From contig OZ020593.1 of the NCBI GenBank assembly GCA_963971535.1, positions 37,775,238-37,839,237 on the forward strand: a stretch of 64,000 nucleotides of DNA. Reading direction: 5' to 3'. The notes under the pieces are model-generated. The model was not told where the DNA came from and ran no database searches. It saw only the letters and a list, made by a program, of their open reading frames with translations. The stretch is from Notolepis coatsorum. Lineage: Eukaryota; Chordata; Actinopteri; Aulopiformes; Paralepididae. This document shows, one piece after another, positions 12,619-22,831 of the stretch (position 1 is its first letter; every line of letters starts with the position of its first letter). A program made the position numbers and the translations under genes.

Positions 12619-13171
12619 TAGTGGTTCCCAAAGTCGGGGTCGCGACCCAAAGGTGGGCCGCGAGCAGCCACGGATGGGCCGCGAGATGATTTAAAAAAAA
12701 AAAAAAAAAAAAAAATTGTCAGGCCACTGGACTTAGAAGCAGGCCAGGACAGTGTTTCTAGTTGTATTCTAAAATTCTATTCTATTGTATTCTAAAATGT
12801 GACTATATGGCTTTATATTAACTTAATAAATAAACAAAAACGAAAAATCTACTTATTTCAACGAACATTTCAAACTAAATAACAGATTATGCACATAAAA
12901 CGCTGAAAACAACCGAAGCAACAATAGTATTTTAATGAGGCTATTATTATTATCATTATTATTTTGCAACAAGTTAGCCCTCTCATAAATAGCACATATA
13001 AATGAATAACTAACTTTAACTAACTTAATAGGATTGAAGTGATATTTGGCTTAAAAATTCGGTCGCCTGGCAAAAAAAAAAAAAAAGAAAAGCCAGACGA
13101 TGTGCATTGGGCCGCGGCTCTCTGACGCCTTATTTTCTGGGCCCCGGCCTGAAAAGTTTGGGAACCCCACT
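12619..13171 (+). mobile_element. hAT-type MITE, family copy 1
   Basis: Begins AGTGGTTCCCAAAGTCGGGG and ends CTGAAAAGTTTGGGAACCCC, the same family as 27837-28454 (same strand) and 46643-47230 (opposite strand). The interior is AT-rich with a poly(A) run and no open frame. Flanking duplications are not clean here. Confidence 0.75.
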
Positions 13172-13224
13172 AGATGACAGCTGAGGGAAATGGAAGACAA
13201 TCATTAAGAAAGTATGGTAGAAGA

Positions 13225-13465
13225 TTAAAGGGCCATACCAATCTTTTTGACATGTGGCTTCAAAGTAATTTTTTCCTTGATACCAAAAATCAAGGTGCCC
13301 TTTTATTTTCGTATACAGTGGAAGCCCATGGCAATTATGAATCTACAAAAAACAACTACCAACATTTCATTGACGGTAAATGTGGGGGGGTCGGGGGGAC
13401 CGTATAAGTTCATTTTTGTATCAAGGCAAGAATAACATGTCAAAAAGACTGGTATGGTCCTTTAA
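13225..13465 (+). mobile_element. TTAA-flanked MITE (13229-13461)
   Basis: TTAA at 13225-13228 and 13462-13465 flanks a 233-bp element. Its ends AGGGCCATACCAATC and GACTGGTATGGTCCT, followed inward by TTTTTGACATG/CATGTCAAAAA, are inverted repeats. TTAA targets are typical of the piggyBac superfamily. Noncoding. Confidence 0.75.
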
Positions 13466-13612
13466 AACTAAAACCAGGAAGAGAAGACCCATTGTACCCA
13501 TTCTGCAATCTGTTCATACAATTTTCAATCAATCAATCAAAGACAATAGCGTCTTGGAGGGGCGGGGCTTAACAACTTAATTTCACCGAAACAAAACTGA
13601 AAGATTCGCTCT

Positions 13613-14118
13613 GCAGAAGTGATTGATTGAGTGAAAACTTTATTAACAGATTGCAGAATGGGTACAATACAGTACGGCTCAATACAAACAACTGCTAAGA
13701 GGATGCAGACCATAAAAATACTTTTGTCTTGTTTACATCAGGGTCCTCCATTTTCAATTCATCAAGACATTTATGACATACAAGACATACAAATATACAG
13801 TACTGTGTAAGAGAAGGGATCATAAAAAATACATACATCCGAAGGGGAAGAAACTGTACATTGGACGGGGGGGGGGGGGGGCATTTGGACATTTACCGGG
13901 GCCAGTTTCTAATTGCAGCCTCCCGTAGGTGCTCTTTGAGAGCGGTTTTGAAGGAGGCTAGGGATTCACATTCTTTTACGGCTGTGGGTAGGGCGTTCCA
14001 CATTGTTGTGGCATAATTGCATAACGTGTTTAGTCCCTTGTTTGAGCCGAATCTGCGTTGTACATGATTTGTGGAACTCCCTCTGGTGTTGTGGTCGTGG
14101 AATTCACTGAATTCACTG
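13613..14118 (-). pseudogene. LINE-A fragment: 3' UTR and ORF2 C-terminus
   Basis: On the minus strand this encodes the last ~70 residues of LINE-A ORF2 ([34 protein letters not shown], ending REAAIRNWPR) and then the 3' UTR ending TTAATAAAGTTTTCACTCAA. The same peptide and UTR occur at the end of the longer copy at 37523-39973. It abuts a plus-strand Rex1-like LINE at about 14120, so the frame starting at 14058 is a chimera. The G-run at 13868-13881 corresponds to the poly(C) stretch of this LINE's 3' UTR. Confidence 0.8.
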
Positions 14119-14120
14119 AC

Positions 14121-15111
14121 TCCCTCCCCAGTGATATGGACCCTATGCAATTTGCATACAGGCCAAACAGGTCCACTGATGATGCGGTCTCCCAAGTACT
14201 GCACAGCACACTCTCTCACCTGGACCGTCAGAAGGGGGGCTATGTGAGACTGTTGTTCATTGACTACAGCTCAGCGTTCAACACCATAGTCCCCACCAGA
14301 CTGGTGGACAAGCTGATCGAACTGGATCTGAGCTCCGCTCTGAGCGCCTGGATACTGGACTTTCTGAGTGAAAGGCCCCAGGCGGTCAGGGTGGGGGGTC
14401 AGACCTCCAACACCATCACCCTGAGCATCGGGTCCCCCCAGGGCTGTGTTCTGAGCCCCCTGCTGTACTCACTATACACACATGACTGTGTGGCCAAGTT
14501 CAGCTCCAACTCCATAGTGAAGTTTGCGGACGACACAGTGGTGGTGGGGCTGATCTCGGACAACGACGAGAAGGCCTACCGGGAGGAGGTTGAGGTACTG
14601 GAACGCTGGTGCCAGGACAACAGCCTGCTCCTGAACATTGGTAAAACCAAGGAACTGATTGTGGATTATAGGAGAGGACAGCAGGAGACACACACACCAC
14701 TGAGGATAAACGGGGTTACCGTGGACAGGGTGAGCAGCTTTAAGTACCTGGGGGTCCACATCTCAGAGGATCTGACATGGACAACACACATAGACTCAGT
14801 CGTAAAAAAGGCGAAGCAGCGCCTCTACCACCTGAGACAGTTAAGGAAGTTCAGAGTATCTGGGAAGATACTCCAGTCCTTCTACTCCGGAGCTGTAGAG
14901 AGCATCTTGACTGGAAACATCACTGCCTGGTATGGAAACAGCACGGCACAGGACAAGAAGGCCCTACAGAGAGTGGTGCGCTCAGCCGAGCGTACCACGG
15001 GTATTGCACTACCACCCCTGCAGGTTCTATACAACAAGAGGTGCAAATCCAGAGCCTGCAGAATAATGAAAGACCCTCACCACCCCAACAACAGCCTGTT
15101 CATGCTGCTGA
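14121..15111 (+). pseudogene. Rex1-like LINE reverse transcriptase fragment
   Basis: Continuous frame of about 330 residues covering the RT palm and C-terminal region of a CR1/Rex1-group ORF2. Motif A is [13 protein letters not shown], motif B is [16 protein letters not shown], the catalytic box is FADD (residues 156-159 counted from the ATG at 14058), then [21 protein letters not shown] and [14 protein letters not shown]. The first ~21 residues of the open frame come from LINE-A and are not part of the enzyme. The coding region is cut at 15111 by an LTR-like insertion; its 3' continuation is at 17085-17620. Endonuclease domain absent. Confidence 0.8.
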
Positions 15112-17067
15112 TGTAACCCAGGTTTCAGATTCATAACTATTTAAGTTATAAGAACATAAATAGTTAATGCCATTGAATAAGAACATAAATAGTTAAGGCT
15201 ATTATGTAGGAACATAAGTAGTTAATATTATTGGGTACCAAGTCCCTTTGAATTACAGCATTGCCCTTTAATTTGCGTCATGACGTGAGTGAGATAGATG
15301 TCGCGACAGCCACGTTTTGCTTTACGGCGCATGCCTTGCCTTGGCTTACAGCGTCTCAACATTACAGAGTCTCGCGCTGCGCAGATGCAGACACTCATTC
15401 CACAGAGAAGCCGCAGCTGATAACGTTGCTGGATAACGAGATGAAATAGGAAATAGCATGATAAAAACAGTTATAAAAGATTCCCCCAGTTGCAAAACCG
15501 AAGAAGCGTTGCAGTAAAGTAGCTGTAGCCTGCGGTTTTGGTGAGTTAAATCAATATTGTGTGCTATTCAATTGTAGAGTGTACAAAAATGGTTAGCTTC
15601 ATGCTACAAGCTAATAACGTTAAAGCTAATTAACGTAGCTTCATTCTGAGTCATACACGAACTGCCCCAAGCTCAATTTGGTTAAATGAAAACTAGGAAG
15701 GAACCATTTCAGAAGTACTTATAATTGTATTGATATGCTGTACGTTAAGAACAAGGTCTATATAAATTTTGAATGTTTTTGAGAGTTTTATATGAGTGGG
15801 GAATGTAACACATGCTAGCGCACTTTAGCCTAAATTAGCATGTGGCATATGATCCCACGTGCTGGGATGAGACAGCCTACTTTAGCTTAGCATAGCTAAA
15901 AGTAGCCTGATTGATTATTCATTCTGAAAGCAATGAAAAGATGATGAAGCGATAAAAGATGGTAAATAGCTTTTATTTTCTGAATGCCTGCTCACAAGTA
16001 GGCCAGGTTTTTCTAGCACCCCGTTCCACCCTGGGAGCAGTTCCAGGAGTCCAGACCACCCATCACCACGTGTGCCCACGAGGGGACGAGGCGGTGTGCC
16101 GGACAATGCAAGATGGCGAGCCAACCCACTGAACCTCTGATATAGCTCAAGGCTAATGCCAGCCTGATTCGAATACCCCTGTTGCCCAACTCCTGTTACC
16201 TCAACAGTCCGGTAGGATTGAACTAACTGAACTTGAATCATAAGAACTTCCACGGATTGAACTGACCTGAACACAAGGACAGTCCAAGGGCTTCGACCCC
16301 GTTCACCTTTTGTTACTTTGATATTGTATTTTGTATTTGATTTGATTTAATTTGATATATGGGTATTGATATTCTCCTACAAGAAGGGAAACTTAAAGGG
16401 TAAATACACCCAGTAAGTTATCTGAACTACTGATGTTCTCTTGTAAAGAGGACGAGTTAATGGGATTCAAGTGTACCCATTGATGACATTGATTATAGTT
16501 GAATCACTGATGGTTCTCCTGTAAAGAAAGAAGGTTTAAAGGGTAATTTCACCTAATAAGGTAGAATATTCCATTTGGTACTTTTGTTGTGTTACACCTT
16601 CAAAGGAAGAGTTTAAAGGAGCATTTCACCTAGTAAGGTATTTGCGTTCCCTGCACATTTAAAGGTTTAAATTAATATGTTTAAACATTTACCCATTGAA
16701 ATGATAAACTGAAATAGAGTTTACTGATGATAAAAGGATACATCCAATATCCAACCTTGAACCTAGCTTTTAGCTAGAGATAACCTCAGAGACGTCTGAA
16801 CCAAACCTAATGTGTTGATCCAATCAATCTAGGACTTGATATCGAACTAACCCTCCTTAAAGGAGAGGTTACTGAAATAATCTAAAAGGGATACTTCAAC
16901 CAACTAGCACTCTATGTCTGTATGCCTGTATGTCTAGCTAGCGCGCATTTGAATAAACACCGGTTATTGTTATAATTCTGTCTCTGGTCCACTATTCTTA
17001 AATTGTGCATATTACTCCTCTCCTCATTTCGTACCTAGAACTGTGCCCGTGGCGAACAGCTGTTACA
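15112..17067 (+). mobile_element. Probable solo LTR (~1.96 kb) inside the Rex1-like LINE
   Basis: Starts TGTAACCC and ends GCTGTTACA, a TG...CA border with 6-bp inverted ends. It carries a TATA box (TTATAAAAGA, 15471-15480) and, 1.47 kb later, a polyadenylation signal (AATAAA, 16952-16957) about 115 bp from the right edge, the order expected of U3-R-U5. Rex1-like coding sequence stops at its left border and the Rex1-like 3' end resumes just after the right one. No clean 5-bp duplication was found and there are no internal genes. Superfamily unassigned. AAGG...TTTCACCTA(G/A)TAAGGTA motifs recur at 16390-16650. Confidence 0.55.
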
Positions 17068-17084
17068 AGTAGGTGACACAAGTG

Positions 17085-17620
17085 CTACACTGAGGTCAGG
17101 CTACTAGGACAGAGAGACTTCGGCTCAGCTTCTTCCCCCAGGCCATCAGAGCCTTGAACACTGAACTCTCCACACACAAGCACACATGAGCACACACGAC
17201 ACACACACTGTACACGCTCACACACTAGCAGCCACTTTAACATGAGCAAACACACACTAATGCTGCACATGCTCACACTATGGTCACTTTACAAAAGGAA
17301 AGGTCACTTTAAGAATAGTATAGTATAACTTGAGATTGTATAATATAGCATGTACATAAAGATCCAGTGCCTCATCCGTAGCTAACAGTGTATTGCACTA
17401 CCACAGGACCTAGCATGTCCTACCATGCTCTGTAAATAACTCATGTACATATACCGATATGCCCTACTCTGTTTACTTGTTTTATTGCACAATGTCGTTC
17501 TATTGGATTCTATTATATATTACTATTGTATTATGCACATCGTTGCGGGCAAGACCACCCGCATTTCATTGTATACTTGTATGCCGTGACAAATAAACCT
17601 CTTGACTCTTGACTCCTTTG
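17085..17620 (+). mobile_element. Rex1-like LINE 3' end (continuation of 14121-15111)
   Basis: A short frame reading RTERLRLSFFPQAIRALN is the expected C-terminal segment of this family. The UTR then ends GTGACAAATAAACC followed by CTTGACT repeats, a LINE tail. The gap to the upstream portion is filled by the LTR-like block. Confidence 0.65.
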
Positions 17621-17621
17621 G

Positions 17622-18600
17622 CAAGTATTTCGACATGTACATGGGTATCTTAGTGGTGTAGTGTATCTTGTAGACCAGGCCCATTGCAAGTTGCTGTACT
17701 CTAAGCCATCCTAGGTTGTCAAAATGGGCAGGGGTAAGGTGGGTTTTAGGAGTAAGGCCAAGTAGTAGTCTGACCAGTTGGTTTTGTGATGTTTGTAGTC
17801 TTGTTTTTAGGGTCTTTGAGTACCATGAGGTGCAAGCATAATCGTAGTACCCTTCAATGAGTGCTCCTGTTAGAGTCTTCAAGGTATTCTTGTTTACCAG
17901 AGAGGAGATCCGGTACAAGAATCTTGTTCGTTGGTTGACTTTTTTTTATTACATTGGTTGCCATTTTGTCACAGGAAAGATTTGCCTCTAGGATGGAACC
18001 CAGGTAGGTAATTTCATCTTTCCTTGTGACAATATTGTCACCCACTGTAACAGAGAAGCCGCTGGCCTTGATGAGTTTGCTATTTGATCCAAAGAGAATG
18101 GAGTCTTGGTGTAATGATAGTGTATCAGCGAGCCAGGTGCAGATTCTGCCAAGTTCAGAGCTGAGGGCTTTTTCAACCTGCAGCTCACTGATGAACTATC
18201 AAAACCAATTGCTTTTAGCTTATCAATCAGAATGGAGTGATTGACAGTGTCGAAAGCCTTTTGGAGGTCCAGCATGACCATGCCGCAGTATTTGCCCGCG
18301 TCCACCTCGTGTTTGATGTGGTCGTTCAAATAGAGAAGGCACGTATGCCCTGAAGAAGGCCGATAGAGAGGCCGAAACATGTTGGTTTTTTAATTGTTCT
18401 ATTATGAACTAAGCAAATAATTAAAGCTTTTTTATATACATGAAGAGTGCCTGGAACTTCTTTGTTTTTTCAGAGAAGGCATGTGTCAGGGGAATGGGAT
18501 GTTCTGAAGCCAGATTGGAATTTGTAGATTCGCTTTTTTTCCACAAGGTACTTTTTGACCTGTTCGTAGACAATTATTTCTTGAACAATTATTGCATGAA
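17622..18600 (-). pseudogene. LINE-A fragment with deleted RT core
   Basis: Minus-strand pieces match the long LINE-A copy: TCLLYLNDHIKHEVDAGKYC, MLDLQKAFDTVNH, KLKAIGFDSSSVS, then a jump to the region after the catalytic box (GDNIVTRKDEITYLGSIL), then NKNTLKTLTGALIEGYYDYA. The segment holding motif B and the FADD box is missing at about 18175, and there are frameshifts near 17920 and 18040. A 124-bp element (18348-18471) interrupts it, with LINE-A homology resuming up to ~18600. Confidence 0.75.
18348..18471 (+). mobile_element. Short retro-insertion with hammerhead-like core motif
   Basis: About 124 bp are flanked by near-identical 16-mers, AGAGAAGGCACGTATG (18332-18347) and AGAGAAGGCATGTGTC (18472-18487), and interrupt continuous LINE-A sequence. 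The left part reads CTGAAGA, GGCC, an 8-nt loop, GGCC, GAAAC (18350-18378). This resembles a hammerhead ribozyme core and the repeated ends of Penelope-like elements, but one extra A lies between the CTGAAGA and the stem. Assignment to a Penelope-like element is an inference. Confidence 0.5.
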
Positions 18601-18834
18601 CGTTGACGTGAACGTGCGGCACACTTCATAGGTTTCGTTTTGCGGTAAACGAAACGTTTACATCATCAGACTTTTTTACAGTACCAAAATGTGTCATCGT
18701 TGGATCTCACGTGACTCGGTAGTACCATCGTGATTCGGCCGGTACCCTTAAAAGTACCGGATTCGGTACCCATCCGTAGTATGCATCAGTGTGAACTTTC
18801 AGATTTGATATTAATACTTATTTGGACCTCGGAC
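18601..18834. other. No gene; GGTACC-rich repeat debris
   Basis: Contains repeated GGTACC/GGTACT motifs and TTCGTTTTGCGGTAAACGAA, probably MITE debris. No coding evidence. Confidence 0.4.
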
Positions 18835-20379
18835 CAGTGTTGTAGTACTCAAGTCCGAGTCCTGGACTGACTTTCAGCAGTCGTGACTCGACATGGACTT
18901 GAGCACTGATGACTTGGACTAGGACTGCAGCATTCGGACTCGGAAGGCTCAGACGAGGACTCTGACTTTTTAATTGATAAATACAGTTATTTAATAAAAA
19001 AAAATTATTGTAATAGGCCCTAATCATTTGGCTAGTGCATTTGTTTGGCTATTGTGGCACAAAGTAATGTAGATGTAGATGTAGACTTTTTGTTATTCGT
19101 ATGTCAGCTCTTTGACTGCCAGAGTGGAGTGGACTCTACCTTGATGACTTGGACTCGGACTAGGGTAATGGGTACTCGACTCGGGCTTGTCTTTGGTGAC
19201 TCAGACTTGGACTCGGACTCAAACACTGGGGACTCGAGACTCAACTCGGACTCGAGATCTACCGGTAGCCACCTCCTTCAGAGCCTTCTTTTTTTTTATC
19301 TACTTTTTCTCCCATTTTCTATTTTTCTCCCATCCCAATTTCGTATTGTCCAATTCTACCCTCCCCTGTCTCGAACGCTGTTGGCCATGCCTCCCACAAG
19401 CCGGCTGTAATGTGGACGAAGCCATACATTGCACGAGTCCCCTCCGGTACTCGAGGTAGCAGCCGTCACATCTTTTCACCTGCACAGCGCGACCTTTCAG
19501 CGTCGGGGGTCTGTGCTTTGGAGGGACGCCGCCCCCGTCGCTTCCTGATTCTACTGCGCAGGCGCACCAACCGACCTGTAGGAGTCGCTGTCCGCAACGT
19601 CCGATCCCCACCCATCAGCTTCCCACCCCCTAATACTGCCAAATGTATTAGTACGAACGACCAGCAAAGCTGAATGCAATGCGGAGAGCTGGGCTCGAAC
19701 CCAGCGTCTCCTGCATTGGTGGTGAGCGCCTTGCCCACTGCACCACCTAGCCGCCCCTCCTTCAGAGCCTTCTGAAGGTGATGAAATAATAAAAATAAAA
19801 ATACCAAGACGTGGAAATATGGTCCATGGGAATTGTTAAGTCCATCTAATAATTTACTCACAATCTCTTAAAACGTAGTGGCACTATCTGTGACCACATG
19901 TGTCTGGACCAAACAATGCAGACTTTCAGTACGGGCATGTTACTCACAGACTCACAGTCCGAGTCACCAAAGAAGAGTCAGAGTCGAGTCCCCATTACCC
20001 TAGTCCGAGTCAAAGTCCAAGTCATCAAGGTTGAGTCCACTCCACTCTGGGAGTCAAAGAGCTGACATACAAATAAAAAAAGTTCTACATTAAACATAAA
20101 TGACAGCGGTCACCATTTCAAAGTGAGTTATTTATTTACTTTGTGACACAATAGCCAAACAAATGCACTAGCTATCAATATATTATGCCAAATGATTAGG
20201 GCCTATTCATATATCTTTTTTAATAACTATTTATCAATTAACAAGTCCGAGTCCTCATCTGCACCTTCCGAGTCCGAATGCAGTCAATGCTCGAGTCCGA
20301 GTCATCAGTGCTCAAGTCCGAGTCAAGTCACAAGTCCTGAAAATCAGTCCAGGACTTGGACTCTAGTACTACAACACTG
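18835..20379 (+). mobile_element. Foldback element with ~430-bp inverted arms
   Basis: The left arm (18835 to ~19240) starts CAGTGTTGTAGTACTCAAG; the right arm (~19960-20379) ends CTAGTACTACAACACTG. The arms can be followed in inverted orientation through many landmarks, for example AATAGGCCCTAATCATTTGG, GTATGTCAGCTCTTTGACT and AGAGTGGAGTGGACTC. They are dense in GACTCGGACT motifs. The centre holds a SINE (19289-19760). No transposase; flanking duplications not identified. The CAGTG terminus suggests hAT relationship. Confidence 0.8.
19289..19760 (-). mobile_element. tRNA-derived SINE, copy 2 (near full length)
   Basis: On the minus strand: tRNA-like head with GGTGGTGCAGTGGGCAAGGC (A-box region), B box GGGTTCGAGCCC (complement of 19691-19702), a GC-rich body, and a poly(A) tail seen as the T-run at 19289-19296. 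It is collinear with the copies at 1-299 and 59608-60045. It sits in the loop of the foldback element. Confidence 0.8.
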
Positions 20380-21026
20380 AAAGGAGCACTGTGCAGTTTT
20401 GGGAGAGGAATTTGAAACTCTTCAGAACTGGAAGCTGCGTCGTCCCTGGAGCACTGTTTGATGCTAGATACCTAGAAGTTTACGGTTTCACTGTTGTTCT
20501 TTAAAATGACAGGACTCGCAATTTTGTACAAACATATTCTAGACTCATGTTTGGTTCACACAAAAATAGTTTGCTTTGATATATGATTATTACACAATGT
20601 AGTATCATTTCACATGTATAGTAAATAATGTTTTGTTAACTAATTACATACTGACGGCCTGAGCTGCACTATGTGACTTTAAAAATATTACTTGTTTTAT
20701 CTAATCTAACAATTTAAACACCTGCTATCAGAAGAATAGACAGTCAGAAAAAAAGTTTTTACTTTAACTTTTTAGTACTTAGGTACATTTATTTAAAAGT
20801 AGAAACGTTTTGACTTTTACTCAGTATTTTGTGTCAACTGTACTGTAGTGCTTTTTATTTGCTTTTCTTTTGAAGATGGGGGGGTCGTCAGCGAAAGCCC
20901 GCGGAAAAAATAAGGCGGGCCAAAAAGCGACAGAGGTCAGGGATTCGTTGACGCAAGCAAGTATGATTGAAGCATGATCGACCAAATGACGGATGATTGT
21001 CTGCGTCTTTCAAATCTAGCATCTCT
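20380..21026. other. No gene; MITE-like fragment
   Basis: 20755-20840 (TTTAACTTTTTAGTACTTAG, GTACATTTATTTAAAAGTAG) resembles a common fish hAT MITE interior. Nothing else supported. Confidence 0.35.
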
Positions 21027-21315
21027 TGTTAAAGTTAGAGGTTCTATGTAGGATTGCAAGTAACTGTCTAACTGCATATATAACTGTTTCCACTAGAGGG
21101 CGCTCTAGGCGGAGCCACTCATGATACCACCAGGTGGCGAGTATTTAAAGAGATGTCTCCTCCCCCTCTACCTCTTTTCCACCTGCCTCTCAGAGAGAGA
21201 ACTCTAGAACTGCTGCTGTTTAACATGTGAATGAATAAACCACGCCAAAGGCTAAAGATAGAAACCATGCCTCTTGACCACATTATTGTCGCCCCATAGC
21301 CAGATTCTGTCAACA
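21027..21315 (+). mobile_element. Copia 5' LTR
   Basis: 289 bp starting TGTTAAAG and ending GTCAACA (TGTT...AACA ends), directly followed by a primer-binding site and a Copia gag. It contains TATTTAAAG (~21141) and AATAAA (21233-21238) in promoter/poly(A) order. No second LTR was found downstream. Confidence 0.75.
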
Positions 21316-21330
21316 GGTTATGGGCCCAGA
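21316..21330 (+). promoter_or_regulatory. Primer-binding site for the initiator tRNA-Met anticodon arm
   Basis: GGTTATGGGCCCAGA immediately after the LTR is complementary to the anticodon stem-loop of eukaryotic initiator tRNA-Met (CTGGGCCCATAACC). Copia elements commonly prime from an internal half of this tRNA rather than its 3' end. Confidence 0.8.
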
Positions 21331-21459
21331 TCACGCCAGGGTGAAATAATAAGGGTAGCAAGCTTAGCTGAAGTATAGGCTAGGTTAGCGCCGGGAGCAC
21401 CGCGTGGCTAGACGCTAGGCCAACAAGAGCTAAGGCTACGCCTACCATCAACCAAGAGG

Positions 21460-22800
21460 ATGGCGGCCAAGGGAAGGAGCAAATGGCCCTCATTCAATGG
21501 AAAGGCAGAGGACTACGAGCTCTGGGAAGAGCGCATGTTATGCTGCATGCACAGTGTGGGACTAAAGACAACGATCTTGACAGCCCCCACGGGACCACTG
21601 ACGGCAGAAGAACAAGCCCTGGACGACCAGCGTAACGCAGACACGTACTGTGAGTTAGCGCCACTGCTCGACGACACAAGCTTGGGGCTGATATTCCGTG
21701 ACACTAAAGACAAAGGCCGAGAAAGCCTGGGGGTGTTGAGAGAGCATTATATCGGGCAAAGAAGACCCAGAGTCGTGGCCCTCTACATAACACTAACAGG
21801 ACGGAGGAAGGGGCACACCGAGACGGTGACCGAATACGTCATCAGAGCTGAGCAGGCCATGACAGCATTGAAGAGTGCAGGAGAAGCACCAAGCGATGGG
21901 CTAATGATGGCGATGGTGATGAGAGGACTACCGGAGCTGTACAAACCGTTCACACTCCTGGTAACACACGGTTCAGCAGACATGACGCTGGGAAAGTTCA
22001 AGGCCAAGTTAAGAAACTTCGAGGCCTCAGAAGATACCCACCCAGCCGCCGCGGAGGCGGGAGAGAGGGTGCTGAAGGCCCGAGCGACGCCAAGGGAGAG
22101 GACCAGGCCCACGGCGGAGCTGTTGTGTTGGCGATGTGGCGAGAAAGGCCATCGGAGAGGCGACTGCACAAAGACTGTCTGGTGTAGCTTCTGCAAATCC
22201 ACGGGGCACACAGACAGAGCGTGCATGAAGAAACACGACCAGAGCGTGCGATACGCGCATGGACAAGATGACGGCCATGGACGAGACGGCGGCTACGGAC
22301 AAGATGGCGGCTGTGGACAAGATGGCGGCAGCGGACAAGATGGCAGCGACGGTCGACGTGAGACGGATCGAGACGATGCCCAGAGAATAACGGGACAAGA
22401 AGACTTCGCTTTCGGGGCGCGGACAGCGTGCGTCGCCAGGCCGGCGCATCTGCAGCGGGCCCAGAGGAAGGGACTAATCGTGGACACAGGTGCGTCGTCC
22501 CACGTCATCAACGACAGGAGTCGGTTCAAGAACTTTGACAACACTTTCCACCCGGAGAGACACAGCATGGAGCTGGCAGACGGGAAGCGCACCTACGGGT
22601 TGGCGCAAGAGAGAGGAGATGCACAGGTATGCCTCACGGACAGTGGGGGGCGCCGGCGTACAGTGACGTTAAAGAACGCTCTCTACGTACCATCGTTCCC
22701 ACAAGGACTATTCTCTGTAATAGCTGCTACTGCAAGCAGTGCCAAAGTATTCTTCGATAAAGGTAAATATTTTCTTGTAGAGCCTGACGGTACAGTGTAA
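21460..22800 (+). pseudogene. Ty1/Copia Gag plus protease
   Basis: 446-residue frame starting MAAKGRSKWPSFNGKAEDYE, the W-x-L/F-G-x-N-Y-x-W-type start of Copia Gag. Two CCHC zinc knuckles follow: CWRCGEKGHRRGDC and CSFCKSTGHTDRAC (C-x2-C-x4-H-x4-C). A G-D-rich repeat (HGQDDGHGRDGGYGQDGG) separates them from an aspartic protease with the active-site motif LIVDTGASSHVIND. The frame ends at 22800, but a 1-nt shift near 22790 continues into the integrase, so Gag-Pol was originally one polyprotein. The ATG at 21460 is the first after the PBS in good context. GC content is well above its surroundings. Confidence 0.85.
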
Positions 22801-22831
22801 TGACAACGACAAGTGTAATGATAATAATGAT

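Noticed and set aside
20876-20980. Short frame MGGSSAKARGKNKAGQKATE, possibly the start of an L1 ORF1
   Set aside because: Only about 34 codons, with no coiled coil or RRM following; not enough to support.
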